The translations under genes and the position numbers were made by a program. A stretch of DNA of 7,084 bases, from positions 1 to 7,084 of the forward strand of contig JAQXFT010000115.1 of the NCBI GenBank assembly GCA_029005335.1, in the 5' to 3' direction. How positions within the stretch are numbered: position 1 is the first letter of the stretch; each line of letters opens with the position of its first letter. The notes beneath the pieces are model-generated. The model was not told the DNA's origin. It made no database searches and saw nothing but the letters and a program-made list of their open reading frames with translations. The stretch comes from Oscillospiraceae bacterium. GTDB taxonomy: Bacteria > Bacillota > Clostridia > Oscillospirales > Ruminococcaceae. Below, in pieces: positions 1-6,308 of the stretch.

Positions 1-2
1 CC

Positions 3-899
3 ATGGACACATACATGAGTATAAAAGCCAGCGGACAAAATTCCGAAGAGGCTGTTTATCAGTCTGAAAGTGAAATCATAAGGCTTGACAAGCTCTTTTC
101 AGCTACAGATTCCGGCAGTGATATATATAGGATAAACCATTCAGAATCAGCAGAAGTAAGCAGTGATACACTGAAAATAATATCCGAATCGCTTAAAATA
201 TGCGAAAGTACGGGCGGAAGCCTTGATATGACGGTATATCCAATTGTAAAGCTATGGGGATTTACAACGGGCGAATACAGAATACCGGAAAATAATGAGA
301 TTCAGAACTGCCTTAAAAGCGTTAATTATAATAATATAAATATTTCCGGAAATTCTGTATCTGTTCCGTCAGGCTGTGAGCTTGATTTGGGAGCAGTTGC
401 AAAAGGATATACAAGTGACCGTATTGTTGAAATATTCAGGGAAAAAGATATTGAATCAGGAGTAATAAACCTTGGCGGAAACGTGTATATATACGGTTCA
501 GAACGTGAGGTATCAGTAAGGAATCCTTTTTCCCCTGATGAAATTATCGGAACTCTTGAAATATCAGATAAAGCCGTTGTAACATCAGGAAGCTATGAAA
601 GATTTTTTACAGGAAATGACGGAAAAAAATATTGTCATATCATAGACCCTGCAACAGGTTATCCCGTTGACAATGGACTTGTATCGGTTACAGTAATCGG
701 AGAAAGCGGAATATATTGTGATGCTCTTTCAACAGCCCTTTTTGTTATGGGAACTGATAAAGCTGTAGAATACTGGAAAAACAACGGAAATTTTGATATG
801 ATACTTATTGACAATAATCATAAAATTTACGTTACAGAAGATATTGATTTTAAAAGCACAGGCAATTCGGAGATTATAAAAATTGAACAGAAGGATTAA
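3..899 (+). CDS. apbE: FAD:protein FMN transferase (ApbE family), 5' end missing
   Basis: ApbE enzymes move FMN from FAD onto a Thr/Ser of extracytoplasmic or membrane redox proteins, such as RnfG/RnfD and NqrB/NqrC types; they need Mg2+ and usually act outside the membrane as lipoproteins. The visible 298 residues contain the family landmarks: MDTYMSI at 1-7 (the conserved M-G/D-T strand), DLGAVAKGY at 128-136, NLGGN at 156-160, TSGSYERFF at 194-202, HIIDPATG at 212-219, and DALST at 240-244, whose Asp and Thr match the Mg-binding pair of the family. The ATG at base 3 is probably internal. The MDT motif normally follows a signal peptide or lipobox of some 30-50 residues, and no ribosome binding site can be seen. 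The real start therefore lies left of the window. The C-terminus is intact, ending with TAA at 897-899 inside the next gene. The family call is firm; the flavinylated partner is not in view. Confidence 0.93.
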   Translation: MDTYMSIKASGQNSEEAVYQSESEIIRLDKLFSATDSGSDIYRINHSESAEVSSDTLKIISESLKICESTGGSLDMTVYPIVKLWGFTTGEYRIPENNEIQNCLKSVNYNNINISGNSVSVPSGCELDLGAVAKGYTSDRIVEIFREKDIESGVINLGGNVYIYGSEREVSVRNPFSPDEIIGTLEISDKAVVTSGSYERFFTGNDGKKYCHIIDPATGYPVDNGLVSVTVIGESGIYCDALSTALFVMGTDKAVEYWKNNGNFDMILIDNNHKIYVTEDIDFKSTGNSEIIKIEQKD

Positions 900-1227
900 A
901 ATTATTATATCAGTTACCGGAATTATATTTATTCTCAGCATAATATTTTCTATTATTGTTCTTAGACCGTCTGAAAGCCACATAGCAGAGATAGTTCAGA
1001 ACGGAGAAGTAATATATACTTTCGATTTGAATACAGCTCCGAATCAGACTATAAAAATAGAAGCCTCCAACGGAAGCAGTAATACTGTTACTATTGAGGA
1101 CGGAGAAATATTTATTTCGTCTGCGGAATGTCCGGATAAAACGTGTGTTAATTCAGGCAAATTAAAATCAGACGGATTGCCTGTAGTATGTCTTCCCAAT
1201 CGTCTTGTAATAAGATTCCGCCGGTAA
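883..1227 (+). CDS. NusG domain II-containing membrane-anchored protein
   Basis: This 114-residue protein has one N-terminal membrane segment (about residues 6-28, after a basic NRRIK start) and a small, presumably extracytoplasmic, domain. The family signature is plain: CPDKTC at 83-88, then a Gly-rich turn and VVCLPNRLVI at 101-110, as in the NusG_II (DUF1312) family. It is not the transcription factor NusG. Its biochemical role is unknown; three conserved cysteines (83, 88, 103) suggest redox or metal chemistry, which is inference. The start is TTG at 883, supported by GGAG at 869-872 with 10 bases of spacing. No ATG or GTG in this frame lies near the first hydrophobic residues. The gene overlaps apbE by 17 bases, which implies translational coupling and a shared job, perhaps in the membrane flavoprotein system that ApbE serves. 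In related Firmicutes this family often sits beside apbE or a heptaprenyl diphosphate synthase component I gene (from memory). Confidence 0.85.
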   Translation: MNRRIKIIISVTGIIFILSIIFSIIVLRPSESHIAEIVQNGEVIYTFDLNTAPNQTIKIEASNGSSNTVTIEDGEIFISSAECPDKTCVNSGKLKSDGLPVVCLPNRLVIRFRR

Positions 1228-1267
1228 TTATATATACGGTCATAGAAAAGAAATCAGAATAAAAAAA

Positions 1268-1295
1268 GGCGAACACGTATATAAAAGTGTTCGCC
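1268..1295 (-). terminator. Rho-independent terminator of tRNA-Ser, possibly bidirectional
   Basis: A perfect 9-bp stem is formed by GGCGAACAC (1268-1276) and GTGTTCGCC (1287-1295), with a 10-base loop. Read on the minus strand it begins 14 bases after the tRNA CCA end and is followed by seven T (bases 1267-1261), a classical intrinsic terminator. On the plus strand the tail is GTCTTTAT, a weaker U-tract, so it may also stop transcripts from the apbE/NusG_II genes that end at 1227. Confidence 0.88.
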
Positions 1296-1309
1296 GTCTT
1301 TATGGAATC

Positions 1310-1400
1310 TGGCGGAGAGTCAGGGATTTGAACCCTGGGTTCTTTATAAGAGAACACGAAATTTCGAGTTTCGCACCTTCGACCACTCGGACAACTCTCC
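1310..1400 (-). tRNA. tRNA-Ser (anticodon CGA)
   Basis: The minus strand folds as a class II tRNA of 91 nt including an encoded CCA (1312-1310). The acceptor stem pairs GGAGAGT with ACTCTCC, and G is the discriminator base, as expected for serine. The anticodon stem CGAAA/TTTCG encloses the loop CTCGAAA, which gives anticodon CGA, reading UCG codons, with C at position 32. The long variable arm pairs GTTCT with AGAAC, typical of tRNA-Ser. The T arm is CAGGG-TTCAAAT-CCCTG. It has its own promoter and terminator and lies opposite to both neighbouring genes, so it is an independent transcription unit. Confidence 0.97.
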
Positions 1401-1418
1401 AGAAGACTTTACCGGAAT

Positions 1419-1447
1419 ATTATATCACATAACTGAATTTAAATCAA
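1419..1447 (-). promoter_or_regulatory. Sigma-A-type promoter of tRNA-Ser
   Basis: On the minus strand TTGATT (1447-1442) and TATAAT (1424-1419) are separated by exactly 17 bases, and the -10 box is preceded by TGA, giving an extended -10. The -10 box ends 18 bases before the mature tRNA 5' end, so a short leader of about 11 bases is expected. The core TGATATAATATT is also found in the feoAB and ttcA-like promoters of this window. Confidence 0.82.
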
Positions 1448-1549
1448 TGGATTTTTTTGAATTTTGTATAAATGCACAAAAACGGGATTTATGCTCAGTG
1501 AAAAATTTACATTAATTTAGCTTAATCTGACAGAAGGAGATATAAAAAT

Positions 1550-2929
1550 ATGTCTGAAACAAAATATCAGATGGATATGTGCAGCGGAAGCATACTGAAA
1601 AAAATGCTGATATTCGCATTACCTCTGATGTGTTCAAGTATATTGCAGTTACTTTTCAATGCAGCGGATATAGTAGTAGTGGGAAGATTTGCCGGAGACA
1701 ATTCGCTTGCAGCGGTTGGTTCAAATACGGCACTGATAAATCTTCTGACAAATCTTTTTGTAGGGCTTTCCATAGGAGCAAATGTGGTTTCGGCACAGGA
1801 TTATGGTGCAAGGAATTTTGGTGACCTGAAAAAAACAGTTCATACTGCTATGACGCTCAGCATATACAGCGGAATATTGCTTACTGTAGCAGGAATAGCA
1901 GGAGCAAAGGAAATACTGGTACTCATGCATACTCCGGAGGAAATACTTGATTTGGCGTCAGAATATCTCAGGATATATTTTCTGGGAATGACATCGCTGA
2001 TGGTATATAATTTCGGAAGTGCAATACTTCGTTCCATAGGAGATACGAGAAGACCTCTTTATTATCTGCTTATATCCGGAATCGTAAATGTCATATTAAA
2101 TATGATATTTGTAATAATATTAAGGCTTGATGTGGCAGGAGTAGCACTTGCAACGGTAATTTCGCAGACTTTGTCAGCGGTGCTTATAGTCCGCTGTATG
2201 ATGAAGGAAAGTGAAGAAAGCGGAATACATCTTGATTTGAAATCACTTGGAATAGATAAATCAAAGTTTCTGAAAATATTACAGATAGGATTGCCGGCAG
2301 GAATACAGGGAATAATATTTGCTCTTTCAAACGTTGTAATACAGTCATCAGTCAATTCCTTTGGAAAGGTTGTAGTAGCAGGAAGCTCGGCATCATCAAA
2401 TATAGAGGGATTTGTATATATGGCAATGAATTCCTTCTATCAGGCGACACTTTCATTTACAAGCCAGAATATAGGTGCGGGAAAGCGTGAGAGAATTAAT
2501 AAAATACTTTTTTCGGGACAGTTATGCGTAATAGTTACAGGAGCAGTTTTAGGCGGACTGGTATTATTATCCGGAAAACAGCTTCTGGGAATATATTCCT
2601 CAAGTGATAATGTTATAGAAGCAGGTATGCAAAGATTAATGATAATAGCCTCGACGTATGCACTTTGCGGTGTTATGGAAGTAGTAGTAGGTTCTCTGAG
2701 GGGAATGGGATATTCAGTGATTCCTACAATAGTATCGCTTATAGGAGCTTGCGGAATAAGGCTGTTATGGCTTGCAACAGTATTTCAGACAGATAAATTT
2801 CATATTCCGGAAACGATATATTTATCGTATCCTGTTTCATGGCTGATAACGATAATGGCACATATAACATGTTATATTATAGTTAAAAGGAAACTGGACA
2901 GAGTATACAGACTTCAGAAAAAATTATAA
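1550..2929 (+). CDS. MATE family efflux transporter
   Basis: This is a 459-residue, very hydrophobic protein of the usual MATE length, with two homologous MatE halves of six helices each (roughly residues 17-215 and 240-445). MATE proteins export cationic drugs or metabolites in exchange for Na+ or H+. Recognisable stretches are ADIVVVGRFAGDNSLAAVG at 39-57 in the first half, RSIGDTRRPLYY at 161-172 after helix 4, and GLPAGIQG at 247-254 and SQNIGAGKRERI at 305-316 in the second half. The substrate cannot be told from sequence. The ATG at 1550 follows AGGAGA (1535-1540) by 9 bases. It is monocistronic, between the oppositely oriented tRNA-Ser and the convergent feoAB. I could not find a well-spaced promoter in 1448-1535; a TATAAA at 1467-1472 lacks a good -35 box. 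Confidence 0.95.
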   Translation: MSETKYQMDMCSGSILKKMLIFALPLMCSSILQLLFNAADIVVVGRFAGDNSLAAVGSNTALINLLTNLFVGLSIGANVVSAQDYGARNFGDLKKTVHTAMTLSIYSGILLTVAGIAGAKEILVLMHTPEEILDLASEYLRIYFLGMTSLMVYNFGSAILRSIGDTRRPLYYLLISGIVNVILNMIFVIILRLDVAGVALATVISQTLSAVLIVRCMMKESEESGIHLDLKSLGIDKSKFLKILQIGLPAGIQGIIFALSNVVIQSSVNSFGKVVVAGSSASSNIEGFVYMAMNSFYQATLSFTSQNIGAGKRERINKILFSGQLCVIVTGAVLGGLVLLSGKQLLGIYSSSDNVIEAGMQRLMIIASTYALCGVMEVVVGSLRGMGYSVIPTIVSLIGACGIRLLWLATVFQTDKFHIPETIYLSYPVSWLITIMAHITCYIIVKRKLDRVYRLQKKL

Positions 2930-2931
2930 AA

Positions 2932-2956
2932 AAGGGGCGAACACAGTACGCCCCTT
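2932..2956. terminator. Bidirectional intrinsic terminator between MATE gene and feoAB
   Basis: An 8-bp stem pairs AAGGGGCG (2932-2939) with CGCCCCTT (2949-2956) around a 9-base loop. It fills the 38-base gap between the two converging stop codons. On the minus strand the GC part of the hairpin is followed by six T (bases 2933-2928), making it a strong terminator for feoAB. On the plus strand only TTGTCT follows, so termination of the MATE transcript may be weaker. The minus-strand sequence GTGTTCGCC followed by pyrimidines recurs in the tRNA-Ser terminator. Confidence 0.85.
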
Positions 2957-2967
2957 GTCTGGTAATA

Positions 2968-5319
2968 TTATATTATGATAAGTGCGGCAGCCCTGACTAT
3001 AAGTGCAGAAATCCATGCTATAGCACACTGTTGGATAACGATACCCCAAGCCCATTTTCCGCCGAGTTCTCTTTTGACTGATGATATGGCTGCAACGCAC
3101 GGAGTATACAGCAGACAGAATACAAGGAGTGAAAGAGCATCAGCAGGGGCAAGTACCGAAGTAAGATTTGCGGTATTTCCGAAGAGTACCGAAAGAGTAG
3201 AAACAACGCTTTCTTTAGCTATGAAGCCTGCTATAAGTGATGTGCATATTCTCCAGTCTCCGAAGCCGAGCGGAGCAAATACCGGAGCAAAAATTCCTGC
3301 TATCATTGCAAGTATACTGTTCTGAGAGTTGTCAGTCATGCGTATATGCAGGTCAAAATTCTGTAAAAACCATATAACAATAGTAGCAATAAATATTACC
3401 GTAAATGCTCTTTGCAAAAAGTCCTTTGCCTTATCCCAGAGAAGCATTGCAACATTTTTAGCACCGGGCATACGATAGTTAGGAAGCTCCATGACAAACG
3501 GAACAGCCTCACCCCTGAAAATAGTTGCTCTGGAAATAAGAGCGACAATAATTCCGGCAATAATGCCTCCGAAATAAAGGGCAACCATAATAAGTCCACT
3601 GTATTCCGGAAAGAATGCTGATGTAAAGAATCCGTATACAGGCAGCTTTGCGGTACAGCTCATGAAAGGAGTCAGCAGAATAGTCATTTTTCTGTCACGT
3701 TCGGAGGGTAGAGTACGGCTTGCCATAATTGCCGGAACAGTACAGCCGAATCCGATAAGCATAGGAACGATACTTCGTCCGGAAAGACCTATTTTTCGCA
3801 GAAGCTTATCCATGACAAAAGCTACTCTTGCCATATATCCGCTGTCCTCAAGAATTGAAAGGAAGAAAAACAGCGTAACTATTACAGGCAGAAAGCTTAA
3901 AACGCTTCCGACTCCGTTAAAAATTCCGTCAATGATGAGGGAATGAAGAACTTCATTTACGTGCCATGAAGTCAATGCAGAATCCATAATTTCTGTAAGG
4001 GAATCAATAGCAGACTCAAGGAGTCCCTGAAGCCATGCTCCTATGACGTTGAATGTCAGAAAGAATACAGCTGACATAATAAGAGCAAATGCCGGAATAG
4101 CTGTATATTTTCCGGTTAAAAATTTATCTGCTTTTCTGCTTCTCTCGTGTTCCTTGCTTTCACGGGGTTTTACAACGGTATTGCGTACAAGTTTATTTAT
4201 GAAAGTAAATCTCATATCGGCAATTGAAGCATTACGGTCAAGACCCCTTTCTTCTTCCATCTGGCATACGATATGTTCAATCATTTCCTTTTCGTTCTGA
4301 GTGAGCTTCAGAGCGTTTTCGATAAGCTTATCGCCCTCAACAAGCTTGCTTGATGCAAATCTGACCGGAATACCGGCAGATTTTGCGTGGTCTTCAATAA
4401 GCTCCATAATACCGTGCAGACATCGGTGAACAGCACCGCCGTTGTCATTTTTACCGCAGAAATCAATTCTTCCGGGGCGTTCCTGATATTGTGCAACGTG
4501 CAGGGCATGGCTTACAAGTTCATCAATACCCTCATTTTTTGATGCAGATATAGGTACAACAGGGATACCGAGCATATCCTCCAGTTCATTTATATGTACA
4601 GAACCGCCGTTTCCTCTCATTTCGTCCATCATATTAAGGGCGAGAACCATAGGAATATCAAGCTCCATTAACTGCATGGTAAGATAAAGATTTCTTTCTA
4701 TGTTTGTAGCATCAACTATATTTATAATACCTTTTGGTCTCTCATTGATTATAAATTCTCTTGTAACTATTTCCTCACTGGTATAAGGTGACATTGAATA
4801 TATACCGGGCAAATCAGTAACAAGAGTTTCGGGGTGATTTTTTATTGAACCGCTTTTTCTGTCAACAGTAACTCCGGGGAAGTTTCCGACGTGCTGATTT
4901 GAACCTGTAAGCTGATTGAAAAGGGTAGTTTTACCGCAGTTCTGATTTCCTGCAAGGGCGAATGTAAGAATAGTACCTTTTGGAAGCGGATTTTCGTCAG
5001 CTTTTACATGATACTTACCGCCCTCACCTAATCCGGGGTGTTCGATTTTATGCTTTATTGGCGAAGAATCTTTACTTTTGTTTTTATCAGGGTTGTCAAT
5101 CGGAGCAATTATAATTTTTTCAGCATCAGCCAGTCTGAGTGTAAGCTCATAGCCGTGTATTCTGAGTTCTATCGGGTCGCCCATAGGAGCATATTTGATT
5201 AATGTTACCTCTGCTCCGGGAATGACTCCCATGTCGAGAAAGTGCTGACGTAGCGAACCTTCTCCGCCTGTTTCAGTAATGACAGCACTTTTGCCTACTG
5301 GTAAATCTTTCAGTGTCAT
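2968..5319 (-). CDS. feoB: Ferrous iron transporter, FeoA-FeoB fusion
   Basis: This 783-residue protein imports Fe2+ across the cytoplasmic membrane with a GTPase-controlled channel. Residues 1-75 are a complete FeoA domain (SH3-like), which in many bacteria is a separate gene. A charged linker (about 76-115) leads to the G domain: G1 GNQNCGKTT at 124-132, the G2 threonine in GVTVD at 149-153, G3 DLPG at 169-172, G4 NMMD at 229-232 and G5 SAS at 258-260. A helical region follows, then the membrane part from about 405, with the gate motifs GFGCTVP at 523-529 and YTPC at 738-741. G1 has Gln where the E. coli protein has Pro, which should not harm nucleotide binding. The start is ATG with AAGGAGA (5333-5327) 7 bases upstream. 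No feoC or separate feoA is present. The leader is only about 26 bases, too short for a riboswitch. Fur or DtxR control is usual for this family, but I see no recognisable box. Confidence 0.97.
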   Translation of the reverse strand: MTLKDLPVGKSAVITETGGEGSLRQHFLDMGVIPGAEVTLIKYAPMGDPIELRIHGYELTLRLADAEKIIIAPIDNPDKNKSKDSSPIKHKIEHPGLGEGGKYHVKADENPLPKGTILTFALAGNQNCGKTTLFNQLTGSNQHVGNFPGVTVDRKSGSIKNHPETLVTDLPGIYSMSPYTSEEIVTREFIINERPKGIINIVDATNIERNLYLTMQLMELDIPMVLALNMMDEMRGNGGSVHINELEDMLGIPVVPISASKNEGIDELVSHALHVAQYQERPGRIDFCGKNDNGGAVHRCLHGIMELIEDHAKSAGIPVRFASSKLVEGDKLIENALKLTQNEKEMIEHIVCQMEEERGLDRNASIADMRFTFINKLVRNTVVKPRESKEHERSRKADKFLTGKYTAIPAFALIMSAVFFLTFNVIGAWLQGLLESAIDSLTEIMDSALTSWHVNEVLHSLIIDGIFNGVGSVLSFLPVIVTLFFFLSILEDSGYMARVAFVMDKLLRKIGLSGRSIVPMLIGFGCTVPAIMASRTLPSERDRKMTILLTPFMSCTAKLPVYGFFTSAFFPEYSGLIMVALYFGGIIAGIIVALISRATIFRGEAVPFVMELPNYRMPGAKNVAMLLWDKAKDFLQRAFTVIFIATIVIWFLQNFDLHIRMTDNSQNSILAMIAGIFAPVFAPLGFGDWRICTSLIAGFIAKESVVSTLSVLFGNTANLTSVLAPADALSLLVFCLLYTPCVAAISSVKRELGGKWAWGIVIQQCAIAWISALIVRAAALIII

Positions 5320-5351
5320 TAAACATTCTCCTTTCAGATATTTACAGAAAT

Positions 5352-5379
5352 ATTATATCATTTATGGAATAAAAGTCAA
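5352..5379 (-). promoter_or_regulatory. Promoter of feoAB
   Basis: On the minus strand TTGACT (5379-5374) and TATAAT (5357-5352) have a 16-base spacer, with TGA directly before the -10 box. The -10 box lies 32 bases upstream of the feoAB start codon. It is the best -35/-10 pair in the intergenic region for this strand. The surrounding AT-rich partial dyad (AAAT...ATTT across 5348-5363) could in principle bind an iron regulator but does not match a Fur or IdeR consensus. Confidence 0.8.
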
Positions 5380-5384
5380 TAAAA

Positions 5385-5398
5385 TTTCCCGAAGGAAA
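5385..5398. promoter_or_regulatory. Small dyad between divergent -35 boxes, candidate operator
   Basis: TTTCC (5385-5389) and GGAAA (5394-5398) form a perfect dyad around CGAA. It lies in the 38 bases between the feoAB -35 box (5374-5379) and the ttcA-like -35 box (5418-5423), where a shared regulator could act. The arms are only 5 bases long, so chance is possible; no known operator is recognised. Confidence 0.3.
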
Positions 5399-5417
5399 CA
5401 AACATCAGAAGCCGATA

Positions 5418-5446
5418 TTGATTTTTCAGATTATATATGATATAAT
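5418..5446 (+). promoter_or_regulatory. Promoter of the ttcA-like/tcdA operon
   Basis: TTGATT (5418-5423) and TATAAT (5441-5446) are 17 bases apart, and TGA precedes the -10 box (extended -10). This is the same -35 hexamer, spacer and -10 as the tRNA-Ser promoter. Transcription should begin near 5453, leaving a leader of about 25 bases with AAGGAG at 5461-5466. Confidence 0.82.
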
Positions 5447-5477
5447 ATTTCTATGTTTTTAAGGAGCTGAAATTTTT

Positions 5478-6293
5478 ATGGATAGTATTGAAAGCAGTAT
5501 AGTAAAAAAATTCAAAAAGACAATCTGGAACAGATTTGTAAAAAGCATAAAGGAATATGAACTTATACAGGAGGGCGACAGAATAGCTGTCTGCATATCC
5601 GGAGGAAAAGACTCTATGCTTATGGCGAAGTGCATACAGAGACTTCAGAAATACAGTGATGTTCCGTTTGAAGCCGAATATCTTGTTATGAATCCGGGAT
5701 ACAATGAAAGAAATCTTCAGAAGATTATTGACAATGCTGAACTTCTTGGAATACCGATTAAAATATACAAATCCGAAATATTCAATATAGTTGCAGATGT
5801 AGACGACAGCCCATGCTATTTGTGTGCGAGAATGAGGAGAGGACATCTTTACAGCTATGCAGAAAGTCTCGGCTGTAATAAAATTGCACTCGGACATCAT
5901 TTCAATGACGTTATAGAAACTATACTAATGGGTATGCTTTATGGCGGACAGGTTCAGACTATGATGCCTAAACTGCACAGTTCAAATTTCGGGAATATGG
6001 AGCTTATCAGACCTCTTTATATGGTACGTGAATCGGATATAAAAGCGTGGGTAAGATATAATAATCTTGAGTTTATACAGTGTGCGTGCCGTTTTACCGA
6101 GAATATGGAACATACTCAGGACGGCGGAAATACTTCAAAGCGTCAGGAAATGAAAGAGCTTATTGCAGATATGAAAAAAATCAATCCGAATATAGATATA
6201 AACATCTTCCGAAGTGTTGAAAATGTAAATCTTGATACAATCATATCATATCATAAGGGTGATGATTATACAAGCTTTCTCGATAATTATTGA
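5478..6293 (+). CDS. TtcA-like PP-loop tRNA thiolation protein
   Basis: This 271-residue protein belongs to the TtcA/TilS N-type PP-loop ATPases. Characterised TtcA converts C32 of certain tRNAs to 2-thiocytidine, activating the base with ATP and using a [4Fe-4S] cluster. The PP-loop SGGKDS is at 41-46. CYLCARMRRGHLY (113-125) and LGHHFND (138-144), with GMLYGG and MPKL after it, follow E. coli TtcA closely as I recall it. Cys113, Cys116 and Cys202 correspond to the three cluster ligands. Around the last one the sequence is QCACRF (201-206), a C-x-C, where E. coli TtcA has C-x-x-C, and about ten extra residues follow. The start ATG is 11 bases after AAGGAG. It leads an operon, with tcdA 15 bases downstream. 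The fold and ATP use are secure; the exact tRNA position modified is not, since s2C32 is not well documented in Firmicutes. Confidence 0.85.
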   Translation: MDSIESSIVKKFKKTIWNRFVKSIKEYELIQEGDRIAVCISGGKDSMLMAKCIQRLQKYSDVPFEAEYLVMNPGYNERNLQKIIDNAELLGIPIKIYKSEIFNIVADVDDSPCYLCARMRRGHLYSYAESLGCNKIALGHHFNDVIETILMGMLYGGQVQTMMPKLHSSNFGNMELIRPLYMVRESDIKAWVRYNNLEFIQCACRFTENMEHTQDGGNTSKRQEMKELIADMKKINPNIDINIFRSVENVNLDTIISYHKGDDYTSFLDNY

Positions 6294-6308
6294 TAAGGAG
6301 TCAAAAAG

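Larger units (their letters stand above)
5346..5452. repeat. Inverted 15-base repeat covering both divergent -10 regions
   Basis: TGATATAATATTTCT occurs at 5438-5452 on the plus strand and, identically, at 5360-5346 on the minus strand. Extending five bases upstream, the two copies match at 19 of 20 positions (5433-5452 and 5365-5346). Each copy is the extended -10 and start-site region of a divergent promoter, feoAB on the left and the ttcA-like operon on the right. A third, shorter match (TGATATAATATT) is in the tRNA-Ser promoter, so part of the likeness may reflect the host's preferred promoter consensus. Confidence 0.85.

Noticed and set aside
1148..1357. 69-codon minus-strand frame across the tRNA-Ser gene
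   Set aside because: It runs through the tRNA and its terminator hairpin into the NusG_II gene; it cannot be a real protein gene.
1310..1400. tRNA gene as an attachment site for an integrated element
   Set aside because: No integrase gene, no repeat of the tRNA 3' end elsewhere in the window, and the flanking genes are ordinary chromosomal ones.
1472..1501. Nine-codon ATG-to-TGA frame upstream of the MATE gene, considered as a leader peptide
   Set aside because: There is no ribosome binding site before it, no regulatory hairpin after it, and no amino acid bias that would suggest attenuation.
1448..1549. Promoter for the MATE gene
   Set aside because: TATAAA at 1467-1472 and TTGAAT at 1457-1462 are not at usable spacing with partner hexamers; no pair was convincing enough to list.
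2975..4300. Several plus-strand open frames (70-116 codons) opposite feoAB
   Set aside because: They are antisense frames of the well-conserved FeoB coding sequence, without ribosome binding sites or family resemblance.
5320..5351. Possible iron riboswitch or Fur box in the feoAB leader
   Set aside because: The leader is only about 26 bases, with no foldable aptamer, and the AT-rich sequence does not match GATAATGATAATCATTATC or an IdeR-like site.
5451..5900. Open frame of 149 codons on the minus strand opposite the TtcA-like gene
   Set aside because: It lies antisense to a strongly conserved gene, has no ribosome binding site or recognisable domain, and its Phe/Tyr/Ile-rich composition is what the reverse of an AT-rich gene gives.
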